DNA of 64,000 nucleotides, taken from contig JAYQTB010000006.1 in the NCBI GenBank assembly GCA_038147195.1, positions 186,001 through 250,000 on the forward strand, in the 5' to 3' direction. This DNA comes from Eutrophocola salsuginis. GTDB lineage: Bacteria > Pseudomonadota > Gammaproteobacteria > Pseudomonadales > Pseudohongiellaceae. The position numbers and the translations under genes are program-made. This document shows positions 25,745 through 35,097 of the stretch, piece after piece. A model generated the notes under the pieces. The model made no database searches. It was not told the DNA's origin and saw only the letters and a list, made by a program, of their open reading frames with translations. Each line of letters begins with the position of its first letter. Position 1 is the stretch's first letter.

Positions 25745-28700
25745 CTAGAACTGCATGTTCAGGCTCAGGTTGTAACGACGCCCAAACACGTCATACGTGT
25801 TACTGGCGAACTGGTAACCCGCGGTACCGGGGATGATCGGCGGCGCCTTGTCCGTCAGGTTCAGGACGTTCAGACCAACATTCCAGGTGGCACCACTGGC
25901 AAACTCACCGTTGTAGCGCACGGTCGCGTTCCACCAGGTGGATGAGTTCACCCAGTTACGATCAACGTCGACGCCCTCGACCCAACTACGGTTGAGCTTG
26001 TCCCCGCTGATGTAACGGCCCTGCAGCTGGAACGACAACGGTCCAACTGAGTAGTTACCGGTGATGTTGCCCGTAATCTCCGGCAGCGTGTACTGATCAA
26101 GCTGGGTGCTCACGGTACCATTGGCCGCGATGTTGTCACGGGTCAACAACTTGCCAGCAAGCACACGAACACTGAGGTTCTCGAACTCACTGTCAAAGAA
26201 GTTCACCTCGGTGCGGTACGCCACCTCAAAGTCCAGACCCTCAACAATCGCCTTGTCCTGGTTGAAGAAGCGGCGGAACACCCGCGTCACGTCACCAGTC
26301 TTAGAATCAAACTCGATGTTGGCACACTGTTCTTGATCTCCCTGGTAGCAGCGGTCCACCACGTCCTGCTGGCCTATCTGTGAGATCGCGTCCGCGATGT
26401 CCACCTCGTACCAGTCAACCGACACCTGCAGCCCCTGCAGAAGATCAAACTGCGGCTCGTAAACAAAACCAAGCACACGCGTGTCGGCAGTCTCCACGTT
26501 CAGGTTAGGGTTACCCGAGGCGACCGTCGTGATCGTGTAAGAGACGTTTCCTTTCCACGGGTCACGGACATTACCGCCGCCCCCCTGGGCATCAAACCGC
26601 TCCTGGAAGTTGGCCTCCCTGACGTCCTGCGACTGCGTGGCACGTAACCGCAGGCCCTCCATCAGCTGCATGTCAAAGCCAACCTTCCACGCCTCAACCT
26701 TACCCGAGGTGCTGTAGTCTGACTGGCGGAAGGCGATCGTGCCACCGATGCGCTGCTCTCCCGAAGCAGACTCCCAGATCGGCGCGTTCAACTCACCAAA
26801 GTACTCCCACACGTCGTACTGACCACCCACCTTCGGTACCGTCGAGAACTTGTGCAGGTTCGGACTGCCGCCCGTGTAACCCGGCGGGATACCTCTGATA
26901 CCCAGCTCAGGTGCGTTCAGCGGCGGCCCCAGAGAGTCCACATCGACCGGCAGCGCGTTGTCGAAGAAGCTCGAGTCACGCCAGGTGAGACCGAAGGCTC
27001 CTGATACCGGACCATAGCCCCAGCCCTCAAACACCTCACCCGTGGCCAGCACTTCCGCAAAGTCCTGCTCAACAATACCGACACCCTTCTTCAGGGTACC
27101 GATGTAGTCAATCGCCGCCTCGCTGATGTTGCCATGGCCCATCACGTTAAACGGCACACAGCCCGAGATGGTGTCATCCAAACCCACCGGCGAACCCAGC
27201 GGCACAGGCTGCGGATCAGCCTGGGTCCGGGAATCACTCAGCCCAGACGCCAGACCCGCCGCACGCAGCTGATCAGGCGTCGGCGAGTACTGCGGCAGAT
27301 TGACACGGCAAACTATCGCACCCGTGTCCGGATGCACCACCGCATCCATCGCCAGGAACATGCGGTCTACCCGGTCATGCTCGTAGCTGTGAGACAGTCG
27401 GTCCGTCTCACCCATGGAGAAGCTGCCGCCGACAGACCAGCTGTTGTCAAAGTCGTAGTTGAAACCGGCCGTGTAGGTCCGAGTGTTAAAGACGTTCGGA
27501 TCCCTCAGGTTGCTGCCGATGTCACGGACACCCTCAATGGCACCGTCGCGGCTGAGCACAAACTCCTTCTTGCCGGCGGCGACCAGTGTGTCGCGCACGT
27601 AAGCCGGCAGGTAGGCGTTGTCCACCGCAATGCGCGGGGCCCAGATCGACCGCAGGCTGATGCCCGTGGTGCTCGCGGTCAGGTTGACGTGGTTACTTTC
27701 CGAGCGGCCAACCACCGCCTGCAGGTAGCCGGAGAAGTTGTCGGTAAACTGGTACTGCGCCGCCAGGAACATCGACCGGCCTACCACCTCCTGGCCGTTG
27801 ACCGGGAAGTCACTGTTCGCCTTGAACGCCAGCTCCGCCTCGGGCCCGCCCGCGGTGGCCAGCTCATTTGGACGTGAGAAGCTTGTGTACTCTCCCCCGC
27901 GGAAGGCCTGCACCTGCGTGCCTTCCTGGTTGAAGACCATGTTGTCCAGCACCGTGCGTGTGCCCTGGATGATCCCGAAGGCATGGCGGTCCGTCGGTGC
28001 CACGTTGGGGACGGTCAGGCGCTTCGGCCCACTCTTGTCGGGGTTGGTCACCCAGCCCCAGCGCTGGAACCAGTCGACCTCGTCAGGCGACAGGTCGATC
28101 TGGTCGATCTGACGCGCCTCCAGCGAGCCGATGATGTTGAGTCGATCACCGATCTGGAAGCCTCCCGCGACGCTTGCGTTCCAGCGAAACCCGTCGCCTG
28201 TCTCCATGATACCGGTACCGGTCTGAATCTTGAGCCCCTGGAACTCACGGTCGATGATGAAGTTGGTCACACCGCCCAGGGCGTCCGCGCCATAGGCCGC
28301 GGAGGCGCCACCTGTTACGACGTCAACGGTGCGAACCAGCGCCGTCGGGAAGGTGTCCACGTTAACCGCACCACGCTTGTCACCGGGCGCCATACGCGCA
28401 CCGTCAAGCAGGGTCAGCGTACGCTGGGTACCCAGGCTGCGCATGTTAAGGAAGCTGCCCACCGTCGATGCCAGTGAGCCAACGTTACGCTGGGCAGTCA
28501 CCGTGCCGAAGAACTGTGGCAACGCGTCCAGCTGCTCTGAGACCGTGCCGCCCGGATCGAAACTCGAAAGCTCCTCCGGTGTCACCACCGTGACCGGTGT
28601 CGGTTCTGCCATACCGTCAGTCTGACGGATACGCGAACCGGTGACCGTGATCTCCTCTATCTCAGCTTCGTCTTGTGCGTAGGACAACGGGCTCTGCGAC

Positions 28701-28771
28701 ATGGCAATGGTTATTGCTGCAACAGACGCCGCTAAACTACTTCTCTTTCTGAATGGTAAAGAAATAATCAT
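25745..28771 (-). CDS. TonB-dependent outer membrane receptor, copy A1
   Basis: The 1008-residue receptor has a signal peptide ending LSYAQ. The mature start DEAEIEEITVTGSRIRQ carries the TonB box (EEITVTG), then the plug domain (LGTQRTLTLLDGARMAPG, TGGASAAYGADALGGVTNFI), and a 22-strand barrel ending NVYDVFGRRYNLSLNMQF-like with the terminal aromatic Phe. It imports a large or scarce substrate using TonB energy; which substrate is unknown. The mature part is almost identical to the copy at 29540-32573, but the signal peptide and upstream DNA are unrelated. Differences cluster in barrel segments that should be surface loops. GGGGGAGAG precedes the start. Confidence 0.93.
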   Translation of the reverse strand: MIISLPFRKRSSLAASVAAITIAMSQSPLSYAQDEAEIEEITVTGSRIRQTDGMAEPTPVTVVTPEELSSFDPGGTVSEQLDALPQFFGTVTAQRNVGSLASTVGSFLNMRSLGTQRTLTLLDGARMAPGDKRGAVNVDTFPTALVRTVDVVTGGASAAYGADALGGVTNFIIDREFQGLKIQTGTGIMETGDGFRWNASVAGGFQIGDRLNIIGSLEARQIDQIDLSPDEVDWFQRWGWVTNPDKSGPKRLTVPNVAPTDRHAFGIIQGTRTVLDNMVFNQEGTQVQAFRGGEYTSFSRPNELATAGGPEAELAFKANSDFPVNGQEVVGRSMFLAAQYQFTDNFSGYLQAVVGRSESNHVNLTASTTGISLRSIWAPRIAVDNAYLPAYVRDTLVAAGKKEFVLSRDGAIEGVRDIGSNLRDPNVFNTRTYTAGFNYDFDNSWSVGGSFSMGETDRLSHSYEHDRVDRMFLAMDAVVHPDTGAIVCRVNLPQYSPTPDQLRAAGLASGLSDSRTQADPQPVPLGSPVGLDDTISGCVPFNVMGHGNISEAAIDYIGTLKKGVGIVEQDFAEVLATGEVFEGWGYGPVSGAFGLTWRDSSFFDNALPVDVDSLGPPLNAPELGIRGIPPGYTGGSPNLHKFSTVPKVGGQYDVWEYFGELNAPIWESASGEQRIGGTIAFRQSDYSTSGKVEAWKVGFDMQLMEGLRLRATQSQDVREANFQERFDAQGGGGNVRDPWKGNVSYTITTVASGNPNLNVETADTRVLGFVYEPQFDLLQGLQVSVDWYEVDIADAISQIGQQDVVDRCYQGDQEQCANIEFDSKTGDVTRVFRRFFNQDKAIVEGLDFEVAYRTEVNFFDSEFENLSVRVLAGKLLTRDNIAANGTVSTQLDQYTLPEITGNITGNYSVGPLSFQLQGRYISGDKLNRSWVEGVDVDRNWVNSSTWWNATVRYNGEFASGATWNVGLNVLNLTDKAPPIIPGTAGYQFASNTYDVFGRRYNLSLNMQF

Positions 28772-29233
28772 CTATACTCTCCCCCTTGAAAAGTTTTTAA
28801 AGAAATTTTTATTTTTCAGGTTAAGTAGATGGCCTGAAGATTTTTATTACAGGCAACATCAAGATTTTTTATAGATACAAGAAAAGACCGTATTCAGAAT
28901 TGATCTTTCAGATAGAATATATGACGTACAAACAAATCGAGGAAACAAAAAATTCAGGAGAATCAAAATAAATCAGTTAAATAAAATATATAAATAATTT
29001 TGATATATTTTATTTATTGTTATGTAGATTTTCCCCTCCTTTTATAGGTGTGGTTCATTCTTATGGAGACAAAAAGTCAACCTAATAAGCCATGCTAGAT
29101 TTTAGAAATCAGTCTCTGCTCACACGCTGAATAACCAGCGAGTGACAAGATTCATTAAAGAGCAAGCGATAAATTTGGCAGGTCTTGCTTCACTATAAAA
29201 TTACATAGCAAACGCATTTACTAGGAGCATGAG
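28772..29233. other. AT-rich intergenic region
   Basis: 462 bp between receptor A1 and the small ORF at 29234. It is very AT-rich with long A/T runs and should hold the A1 promoter. No clear promoter pair, operator or further gene was recognised. Confidence 0.5.
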
Positions 29234-29365
29234 ATGATGTCTGTCGAGTTAACAGTCTACCTGCACGAGGATGGCCGGGTTCGTATTGCAGATCATCCGC
29301 CAGGATCCATTGACGGTTGGAAAATACTCTATACGTTCCAGCATCAAGTAAAATTTCCAGATTGA
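29234..29365 (+). CDS. Possible 43-residue small protein
   Basis: A frame of 43 codons starts with ATGATG and ends TGA. AGGAG (29223-29227) lies six bases before the first ATG, an ideal ribosome site. The product starts MMSVELTVYLHEDG, contains a Gly/Pro turn (ADHPPGSIDGWK) and ends FQHQVKFPD. It has no signal peptide or membrane segment and is not recognised. It lies alone on the plus strand between two minus-strand receptors, so it could also be a remnant. Confidence 0.4.
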   Translation: MMSVELTVYLHEDGRVRIADHPPGSIDGWKILYTFQHQVKFPD

Positions 29366-29457
29366 GTAAATGTTGTCTAAGGGGGCGAATTTTTTTGGTC
29401 CAACGACCAGGGGCTAGATATAGGGCTAGACTTATCTCGTCTTGGCACGAGCTTATC

Positions 29458-29472
29458 CCACCAAATAAAAAC
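29458..29472 (+). repeat. 15-bp copy of the tmRNA 3' end
   Basis: CCACCAAATAAAAAC is identical to 22153-22167, which spans the last bases of ssrA and the DNA behind it. The same place downstream of receptor copy A1 lacks the CCACC part. It could be a leftover attachment site or coincidence, as half of it is A-rich. Confidence 0.4.
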
Positions 29473-29490
29473 GGCCACTGACGTGGCCGT
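29464..29490 (-). terminator. Rho-independent terminator of TonB receptor A2
   Basis: Same ACGGCCAC / GTGGCCGT stem (29471-29490) and minus-strand T tract as behind copy A1. Confidence 0.85.
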
Positions 29491-29539
29491 TTCTATTCTT
29501 ACCTTCAGGTCATCGCCACCGGGCGATGGCCGAGCCCGC

Positions 29540-32500
29540 CTAGAACTGCATGTTCAGGCTCAGGTTGTAACGACGCCCAAACACGTCATACGTGTTACTG
29601 GCGAACTGGTAACCCGCGGTACCGGGGATGATCGGCGGCGCCTTGTCCGTCAGGTTCAGGACGTTCAGACCAACATTCCAGGTGGCACCACTGGCAAACT
29701 CACCGTTGTAGCGCACGGTCGCGTTCCACCAGGTGGATGAGTTCACCCAGTTACGGTCAACGTCGACACCCTCGACCCAGGTCCGGCGCAGTTTGTCACC
29801 ACTGATGTAACGGCCCTGCAGCTGAAACGACAACGGTCCAACCGAGTAGTTACCGGTGATGTTGCCCGTAATCTCCGGCAGCGTGTACTGATCCAGCTGG
29901 TTACTAACCGCGCCGCTTGCAGCGATATCCTCCCTGGTGAGCAGCTTACCGGCCAAGACACGGACACTGAGGTTCTCGAACTCACTGTCAAAGAAGTTCA
30001 CCTCGGTGCGATAGGCCACCTCAAAGTCCAGACCCTCAACGATCGCCTGGTCCTGGTTGAAGAAGCGGCGGAACACCCGCGTCACATCTCCCGTGACCGG
30101 ATCAAACTCGATGTTGCCGCACTGCAGCTGGTCACCACCGTAACACCGGTCCACCACGTCCTGCTGGCCTATCTGTGAGATCGCGTCCGCGATGTCCACC
30201 TCGTACCAGTCAACCGACACCTGCAGCCCCTGCAGAAGATCAAACTGCGGCTCGTAAACAAAACCAAGCACACGCGTGTCGGCAGTCTCCACGTTCAGGT
30301 TGGGGTTACCCGAGGCGACCGTCGTGATCGTATACTGGATATCATTCTTCCACGGGTCACGGACATTACCGCCGCCCCCCTGGGCATCAAACCGCTCACG
30401 GAAGTTGGCCTCCCTGACGTCCTGCGACTGCGTGGCACGTAACCGCAGGCCCTCCATCAGCTGCATGTCAAAGCCAACCTTCCACGCCTCAACCTTACCC
30501 CGAGGTGCTGTAGTCTGACTGGCGGAAGGCGATCGTGCCACCGATGCGCTGCTCTCCCGAAGCAGACTCCCAGATCGGCGCGTTCAACTCACCAAAGTAC
30601 TCCCACACGTCGTACTGACCACCCACCTTCGGTACCGTCGAGAACTTGTGCAGGTTCGGACTGCCGCCCGTGTAACCCGGCGGGATACCTCTGATACCCA
30701 GCTCAGGTGCGTTCAGCGGCGGCCCCAGAGAGTCCACATCGACCGGCAGCGCGTTGTCGAAGAAGCTCGAGTCACGCCAGGTGAGACCGAAGGCTCCTGA
30801 TACCGGACCATAGCCCCAGCCCTCAAACACCTCACCCGTGGCCAGCACTTCCGCAAAGTCCTGCTCAACAATACCGACACCCTTCTTCAGGGTACCGATG
30901 TAGTCAATCGCCGCCTCGCTGATGTTGCCATGGCCCATCACGTTAAACGGCACACAGCCCGAGATGGTGTCATCCAAACCCACCGGCGAACCCAGCGGCA
31001 CAGGCTGCGGATCAGCCTGGGTCCGGGAATCACTCAGCCCAGACGCCAGACCCGCCGCACGCAGCTGATCAGGCGTCGGCGAGTACTGCGGCAGATTGAC
31101 ACGGCACACTATCGCACCCGTGTCCGGATGCACCACCGCATCCATCGCCAGGAACATGCGGTCTACCCGGTCATGCTCGTAGCTGTGAGACAGTCGGTCC
31201 GTCTCACCCATGGAGAAGCTGCCGCCGACAGACCAGCTGTTGTCAAAGTCGTAGTTGAAACCGGCCGTGTAGGTCCGAGTGTTAAAGACGTTCGGATCCC
31301 TCAGGTTGCTGCCGATGTCACGGACACCCTCAATGGCACCGTCGCGGCTGAGCACAAACTCCTTCTTGCCGGCGGCGACCAGTGTGTCGCGCACGTAAGC
31401 CGGCAGGTAGGCGTTGTCCACCGCAATGCGCGGGGCCCAGATCGACCGCAGGCTGATGCCCGTGGTGCTCGCGGTCAGGTTGACGTGGTTACTTTCCGAG
31501 CGGCCAACCACCGCCTGCAGGTAGCCGGAGAAGTTGTCGGTAAACTGGTACTGCGCCGCCAGGAACATCGACCGGCCTACCACCTCCTGGCCGTTGACGG
31601 GATAGTCACTGTTCGCCTTGAACGCCAGCTCCGCCTCGGGCCCGCCCGCGGTGGCCAGCTCGTTTGGACGCCTAAAATTAGTATACTCACCGCCGCGGAA
31701 GGCCTGCACCTGCGTGCCTTCCTGGTTGAAGACCATGTTGTCCAGCACCGTGCGTGTGCCCTGGATGATCCCGAAGGCATGGCGGTCGGTCGGTGCCACG
31801 TTGGGGACGGTCAGACGCTTCGGTCCACTCTTGTCGGGGTTGGTCACCCACCCCCAGCGCTGGTACCAGTCGACCTCGTCAGGCGACAGGTCGATCTGGT
31901 CGATCTGACGCGCCTCCAGCGAGCCGATGATGTTGAGTCGATCACCGATCTGGAAGCCACCCGCGACGCTCGCGTTCCAGCGGAACCCGTCGCCTGTCTC
32001 CATGATACCGGTACCGGTCTGAATCTTGAGCCCCTGGAACTCACGGTCGATGATGAAGTTGGTCACACCGCCCAGGGCGTCCGCGCCATACGCCGCGGAG
32101 GCGCCGCCTGTTACTACGTCAACGGTGCGAACCAGCGCCGTTGGGAAGGTGTCCACGTTGACCGCACCACGCTTGTCGCCGGGCGCCATACGCGCACCGT
32201 CAAGCAGGGTCAGGGTACGCTGGGTACCCAGGCTGCGCATGTTAAGGAAGCTGCCCACCGTCGATGCCAATGAGCCAACGTTACGCTGGGCAGTCACCGT
32301 GCCGAAGAACTGTGGCAACGCGTCCAGCTGCTCTGAGACCGTGCCGCCCGGATCGAAACTCGAAAGCTCCTCCGGTGTCACCACCGTGACCGGTGTCGGT
32401 TCTGCCATACCGTCAGTCTGACGGATACGCGAACCGGTGACCGTGATCTCCTCTATCTCAGCCTCGTCCTGGGCATAAACGCACGGGCCACTGACCAGCG

Positions 32501-32573
32501 CCGAGGTTACCGCCGCTATGACAAGTGCAAGTGATTTTTTCTTGTTACTAAAGGATACAGCTGTAGCAGACAT
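29540..32573 (-). pseudogene. TonB-dependent receptor, copy A2, frameshifted
   Basis: Near copy of the receptor at 25745-28771 with a different signal peptide (LVIAAVTSALVSGPCVYAQ). A run of four C at 30498-30501 (three in A1) adds one base; on the coding strand GGT-AAG becomes GGG-TAA and translation stops after about 692 residues. The remaining 333-residue barrel part is open in the next frame down to 29540 with the correct C-terminal Phe. Both parts are otherwise well conserved, so the break is recent, reversible by slippage, or a sequencing error. Substitutions from A1 cluster in short patches. Confidence 0.85.
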
Positions 32574-32974
32574 TAACTCCCCCCTTTATTCGCTTTGATG
32601 CAAAGGTTTTGATAATTGTTTTACTGCCTCGCAACTAGCCAGCATGCCTACTCTGGAAAACAACGTCTGACAGGGTCAGATCACCAGAAACATCCTGCTT
32701 TTAGAGATTGGACCGGAGGGATTCCACGCTCGAGCCACTGTACCCACACCGGTAGCCGCCTCATGCGAGAGACAATTAGAAGGTAACGCTACTTTTTCTA
32801 TAAATAAACTATTTTTATAGTTTCAATATTATTTCCTTATTATTTAAATTTGTGAAATTCACGGAATTTTTTATATCTTATTGAATATATTATATTTTTA
32901 TGAAATATAGCTGCCAAGGTATGAGGCCCTTACTTACGTGGGCGTAAGGTCAAAGTAAAAAAGGTGCCGGTGTA
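32574..32974. other. Intergenic region upstream of receptor A2
   Basis: 401 bp between the ABC-F gene and receptor A2, both on the minus strand. The half next to ABC-F (32790-32930) is very AT-rich and the other half is ordinary. It is unrelated to the DNA upstream of A1. No gene or clear promoter was recognised. Confidence 0.5.
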
Positions 32975-34876
32975 TCAAGCGCCTTCGAGGGACTCGCTGA
33001 GCTCTAGCCACTCCTCTTCCAGCGTCTGCAACTGTGAGGATAGCCTTGCCTGGTCGAACAAGAGGCCACTTAGTTCATCCTTGCGATTTTCGTTGTAGAT
33101 GGCGTTGTCCGCCAGCCTCTGTTCGATCTCCACCCTGACCTGCTGGCACTTCTCGATTTCACGCTCAACACGCTTTAGTCGGTCACGCATCGGCTGGAGT
33201 TCGCGACGCCGCTCCGCGGATTGCTGGCGCTGCTCTTTCTTATTTGCCAGGGTTGGGTTGTTTAATTTTTCATTACTCGGGGGAGCTACAATTTTCTCAG
33301 GCTCCGACTTTTCCGGTCCAAGTAGTGACCGTTCGTAATCATCGAGGTCACCCTCGAACACCTCCAGCTTGCCGTTCTTGACTAACAAGAAGGAGTCCAC
33401 CGTGTTGCCCAGCAGGTGGCGGTCATGTGAAACCAGGATCATAGCTCCAGGAAAACCCTGGAGCGCCATCTCGAGGCTGTGGCACATTTCCAGGTCGAGG
33501 TGGTTGGTTGGCTCGTCCATGAGGAGCAGGTTTGGTTTCTGCCAGACAACAAGCGCCAGGGCGAGGCGGGTCTTCTCGCCACCTGAAAAATGCCCAACGG
33601 TTTCGGTGACGCGGTCGCCGCGAAAATCGAAACCTCCAAGAAAATTGCGCACCTCCTGCTCACGGACGCCAGGCTCAAGCCGCTGGATAAGCTGCAAGGG
33701 GGTCGCCTCAGCATCCATTTCATCAACCTGGTGCTGGGCACTGTAACCGATGCGCAGGTAGTCGTTACGGGTAATTTCCCCTGCCATCAGCGGCAACCTG
33801 CCAGAGAGCACCTTAAGCAGGGTAGACTTACCCTGCCCGTTGGCGCCCAAAAGACCGATGCGCGACTCGCCGCGTATGTTCAGAGAAAAATCGGTGATGA
33901 GTGGATTATCGTAACCAAAGCTGATGCCGTCACACGCCAGCAGGCTCGACGGTAGCTTGTCCGGATCACGAAAGCTGAACTGGAAAGGCGAATCCACATG
34001 CGCGGGCGCGATCTCCTCCATCCTGGCCAGTTCTTTCAGTCGGCTCTGGGCCTGTCGAGCCTTGGTGGCCTTGGCGCGAAAACGGCGCACGAAATTCTCG
34101 ATATCCTTCCTGCGAGCCTGCTGCTTTTCGTAGGCCGCCTGCTGCTGGGCCAGACGCTCAGCCTTCTGTTTTTCGTAATCACTGTAGTTGCCGCGGTAAA
34201 GGAACAGTTTCTTATTTTCGAAACTGGCGATGTGCGTCACCACCCTGTCCAGAAAACTGCGGTCGTGTGAAACAAGGAGCAGGGTCCCTGGATAACGTCG
34301 CAACCATTGCTGCAGCCAGAGGGTCGCCTCCAGGTCGAGGTGGTTGGTGGGCTCGTCCAGCAGGAGCAGGTCCGACGGTGTCATCAGTGCCTGCGCCAGG
34401 TTCAGCCGGATGCGCCAGCCACCAGAAAACGCGTTGACGGATTTTTCAAATTCCTCGGTATCGAAACCCAAGCCCGAGAGCAACTGTTCAGCGCGGTTTC
34501 GAATTGACCAGGCGTCCATCCCGTCCAGTTCTCCGTGCAACTGCGCTATGCGGTGATCGTCATGTGCCGCTTCGGCATCGGCCAGCTCCCCTTCCAGGGC
34601 GCGAAACCGAGTGTCGCCATCGATCACGTAATCAAGAGCCATTCGCGAAGTACCAGCCGTCTCCTGTAGCATCTGCGCCTTGCGCAGATCCTTTGGCATG
34701 TCGAGTTCGCCGGTGTCAGCGTGGAGTTCGCCCATCAGCAACCTGAAAAGGCTGGTCTTGCCTGTACCGTTGCGGCCGATGATACCCACCTTCTGCCCGC
34801 CAAAAATGGTGAGGTCGGCATGATCGAGCAAAAGCTGAGTGCCCCTTCGGAGGGATATCTCTTGGAGTAAAATCAT
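32975..34876 (-). CDS. ABC-F ATPase, YheS-like
   Basis: The 633-residue cytosolic protein has two ATPase cassettes and no membrane segments. Cassette 1 shows GRNGTGKTS, FSGGWRIRLNLAQALM and LLLLDEPTNHLD; the linker is rich in Lys/Arg/Gln (PtIM region). Cassette 2 shows GANGQGKST, FSGGEKTRLALALVV and LLLMDEPTNHLD. The C-terminus (about 540-633) is a charged coiled coil. ABC-F proteins act on the ribosome E site; this length and order best fit YheS. The ATG at 34876 (MILLQEISLRRG) is the conserved start; the longer frame to 34942 was rejected. It is a core-type gene between accessory receptors. Confidence 0.93.
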   Translation of the reverse strand: MILLQEISLRRGTQLLLDHADLTIFGGQKVGIIGRNGTGKTSLFRLLMGELHADTGELDMPKDLRKAQMLQETAGTSRMALDYVIDGDTRFRALEGELADAEAAHDDHRIAQLHGELDGMDAWSIRNRAEQLLSGLGFDTEEFEKSVNAFSGGWRIRLNLAQALMTPSDLLLLDEPTNHLDLEATLWLQQWLRRYPGTLLLVSHDRSFLDRVVTHIASFENKKLFLYRGNYSDYEKQKAERLAQQQAAYEKQQARRKDIENFVRRFRAKATKARQAQSRLKELARMEEIAPAHVDSPFQFSFRDPDKLPSSLLACDGISFGYDNPLITDFSLNIRGESRIGLLGANGQGKSTLLKVLSGRLPLMAGEITRNDYLRIGYSAQHQVDEMDAEATPLQLIQRLEPGVREQEVRNFLGGFDFRGDRVTETVGHFSGGEKTRLALALVVWQKPNLLLMDEPTNHLDLEMCHSLEMALQGFPGAMILVSHDRHLLGNTVDSFLLVKNGKLEVFEGDLDDYERSLLGPEKSEPEKIVAPPSNEKLNNPTLANKKEQRQQSAERRRELQPMRDRLKRVEREIEKCQQVRVEIEQRLADNAIYNENRKDELSGLLFDQARLSSQLQTLEEEWLELSESLEGA

Positions 34877-35097
34877 GATTAATCTTTGGACAACCGCCGC
34901 CAGTCGGCGAGAGCCGGCTATTCTAAAGGCCACCAAAGCCAAAGCAAGGAGTCTGCCTGCGCATATTATTCAGAAAATGGAAAAAAGAAGAACTCAGCTT
35001 ACTCATGCTGTCATCCGGGGCCGGTGCCTTTATACTATTTCTTATATTTTTATGATTTCTTTCGACTATTTTTAAGCGTCTACATCGAGGGGTTACC

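Noticed and set aside
28772..29233. Insertion sequence remnant between the A receptors
   Set aside because: No inverted repeat ends or transposase-like frame could be recognised.
29366..29457. Degenerate tRNA or second tmRNA before the CCACCA-like sequence
   Set aside because: No T arm or acceptor stem could be formed; only the last bases match ssrA.
27134..32273. Long plus-strand frames opposite both A receptors (247 and 447 codons)
   Set aside because: Arg/His-rich shadow frames of high-GC receptor genes; their apparent conservation follows from the near-identical receptor copies.
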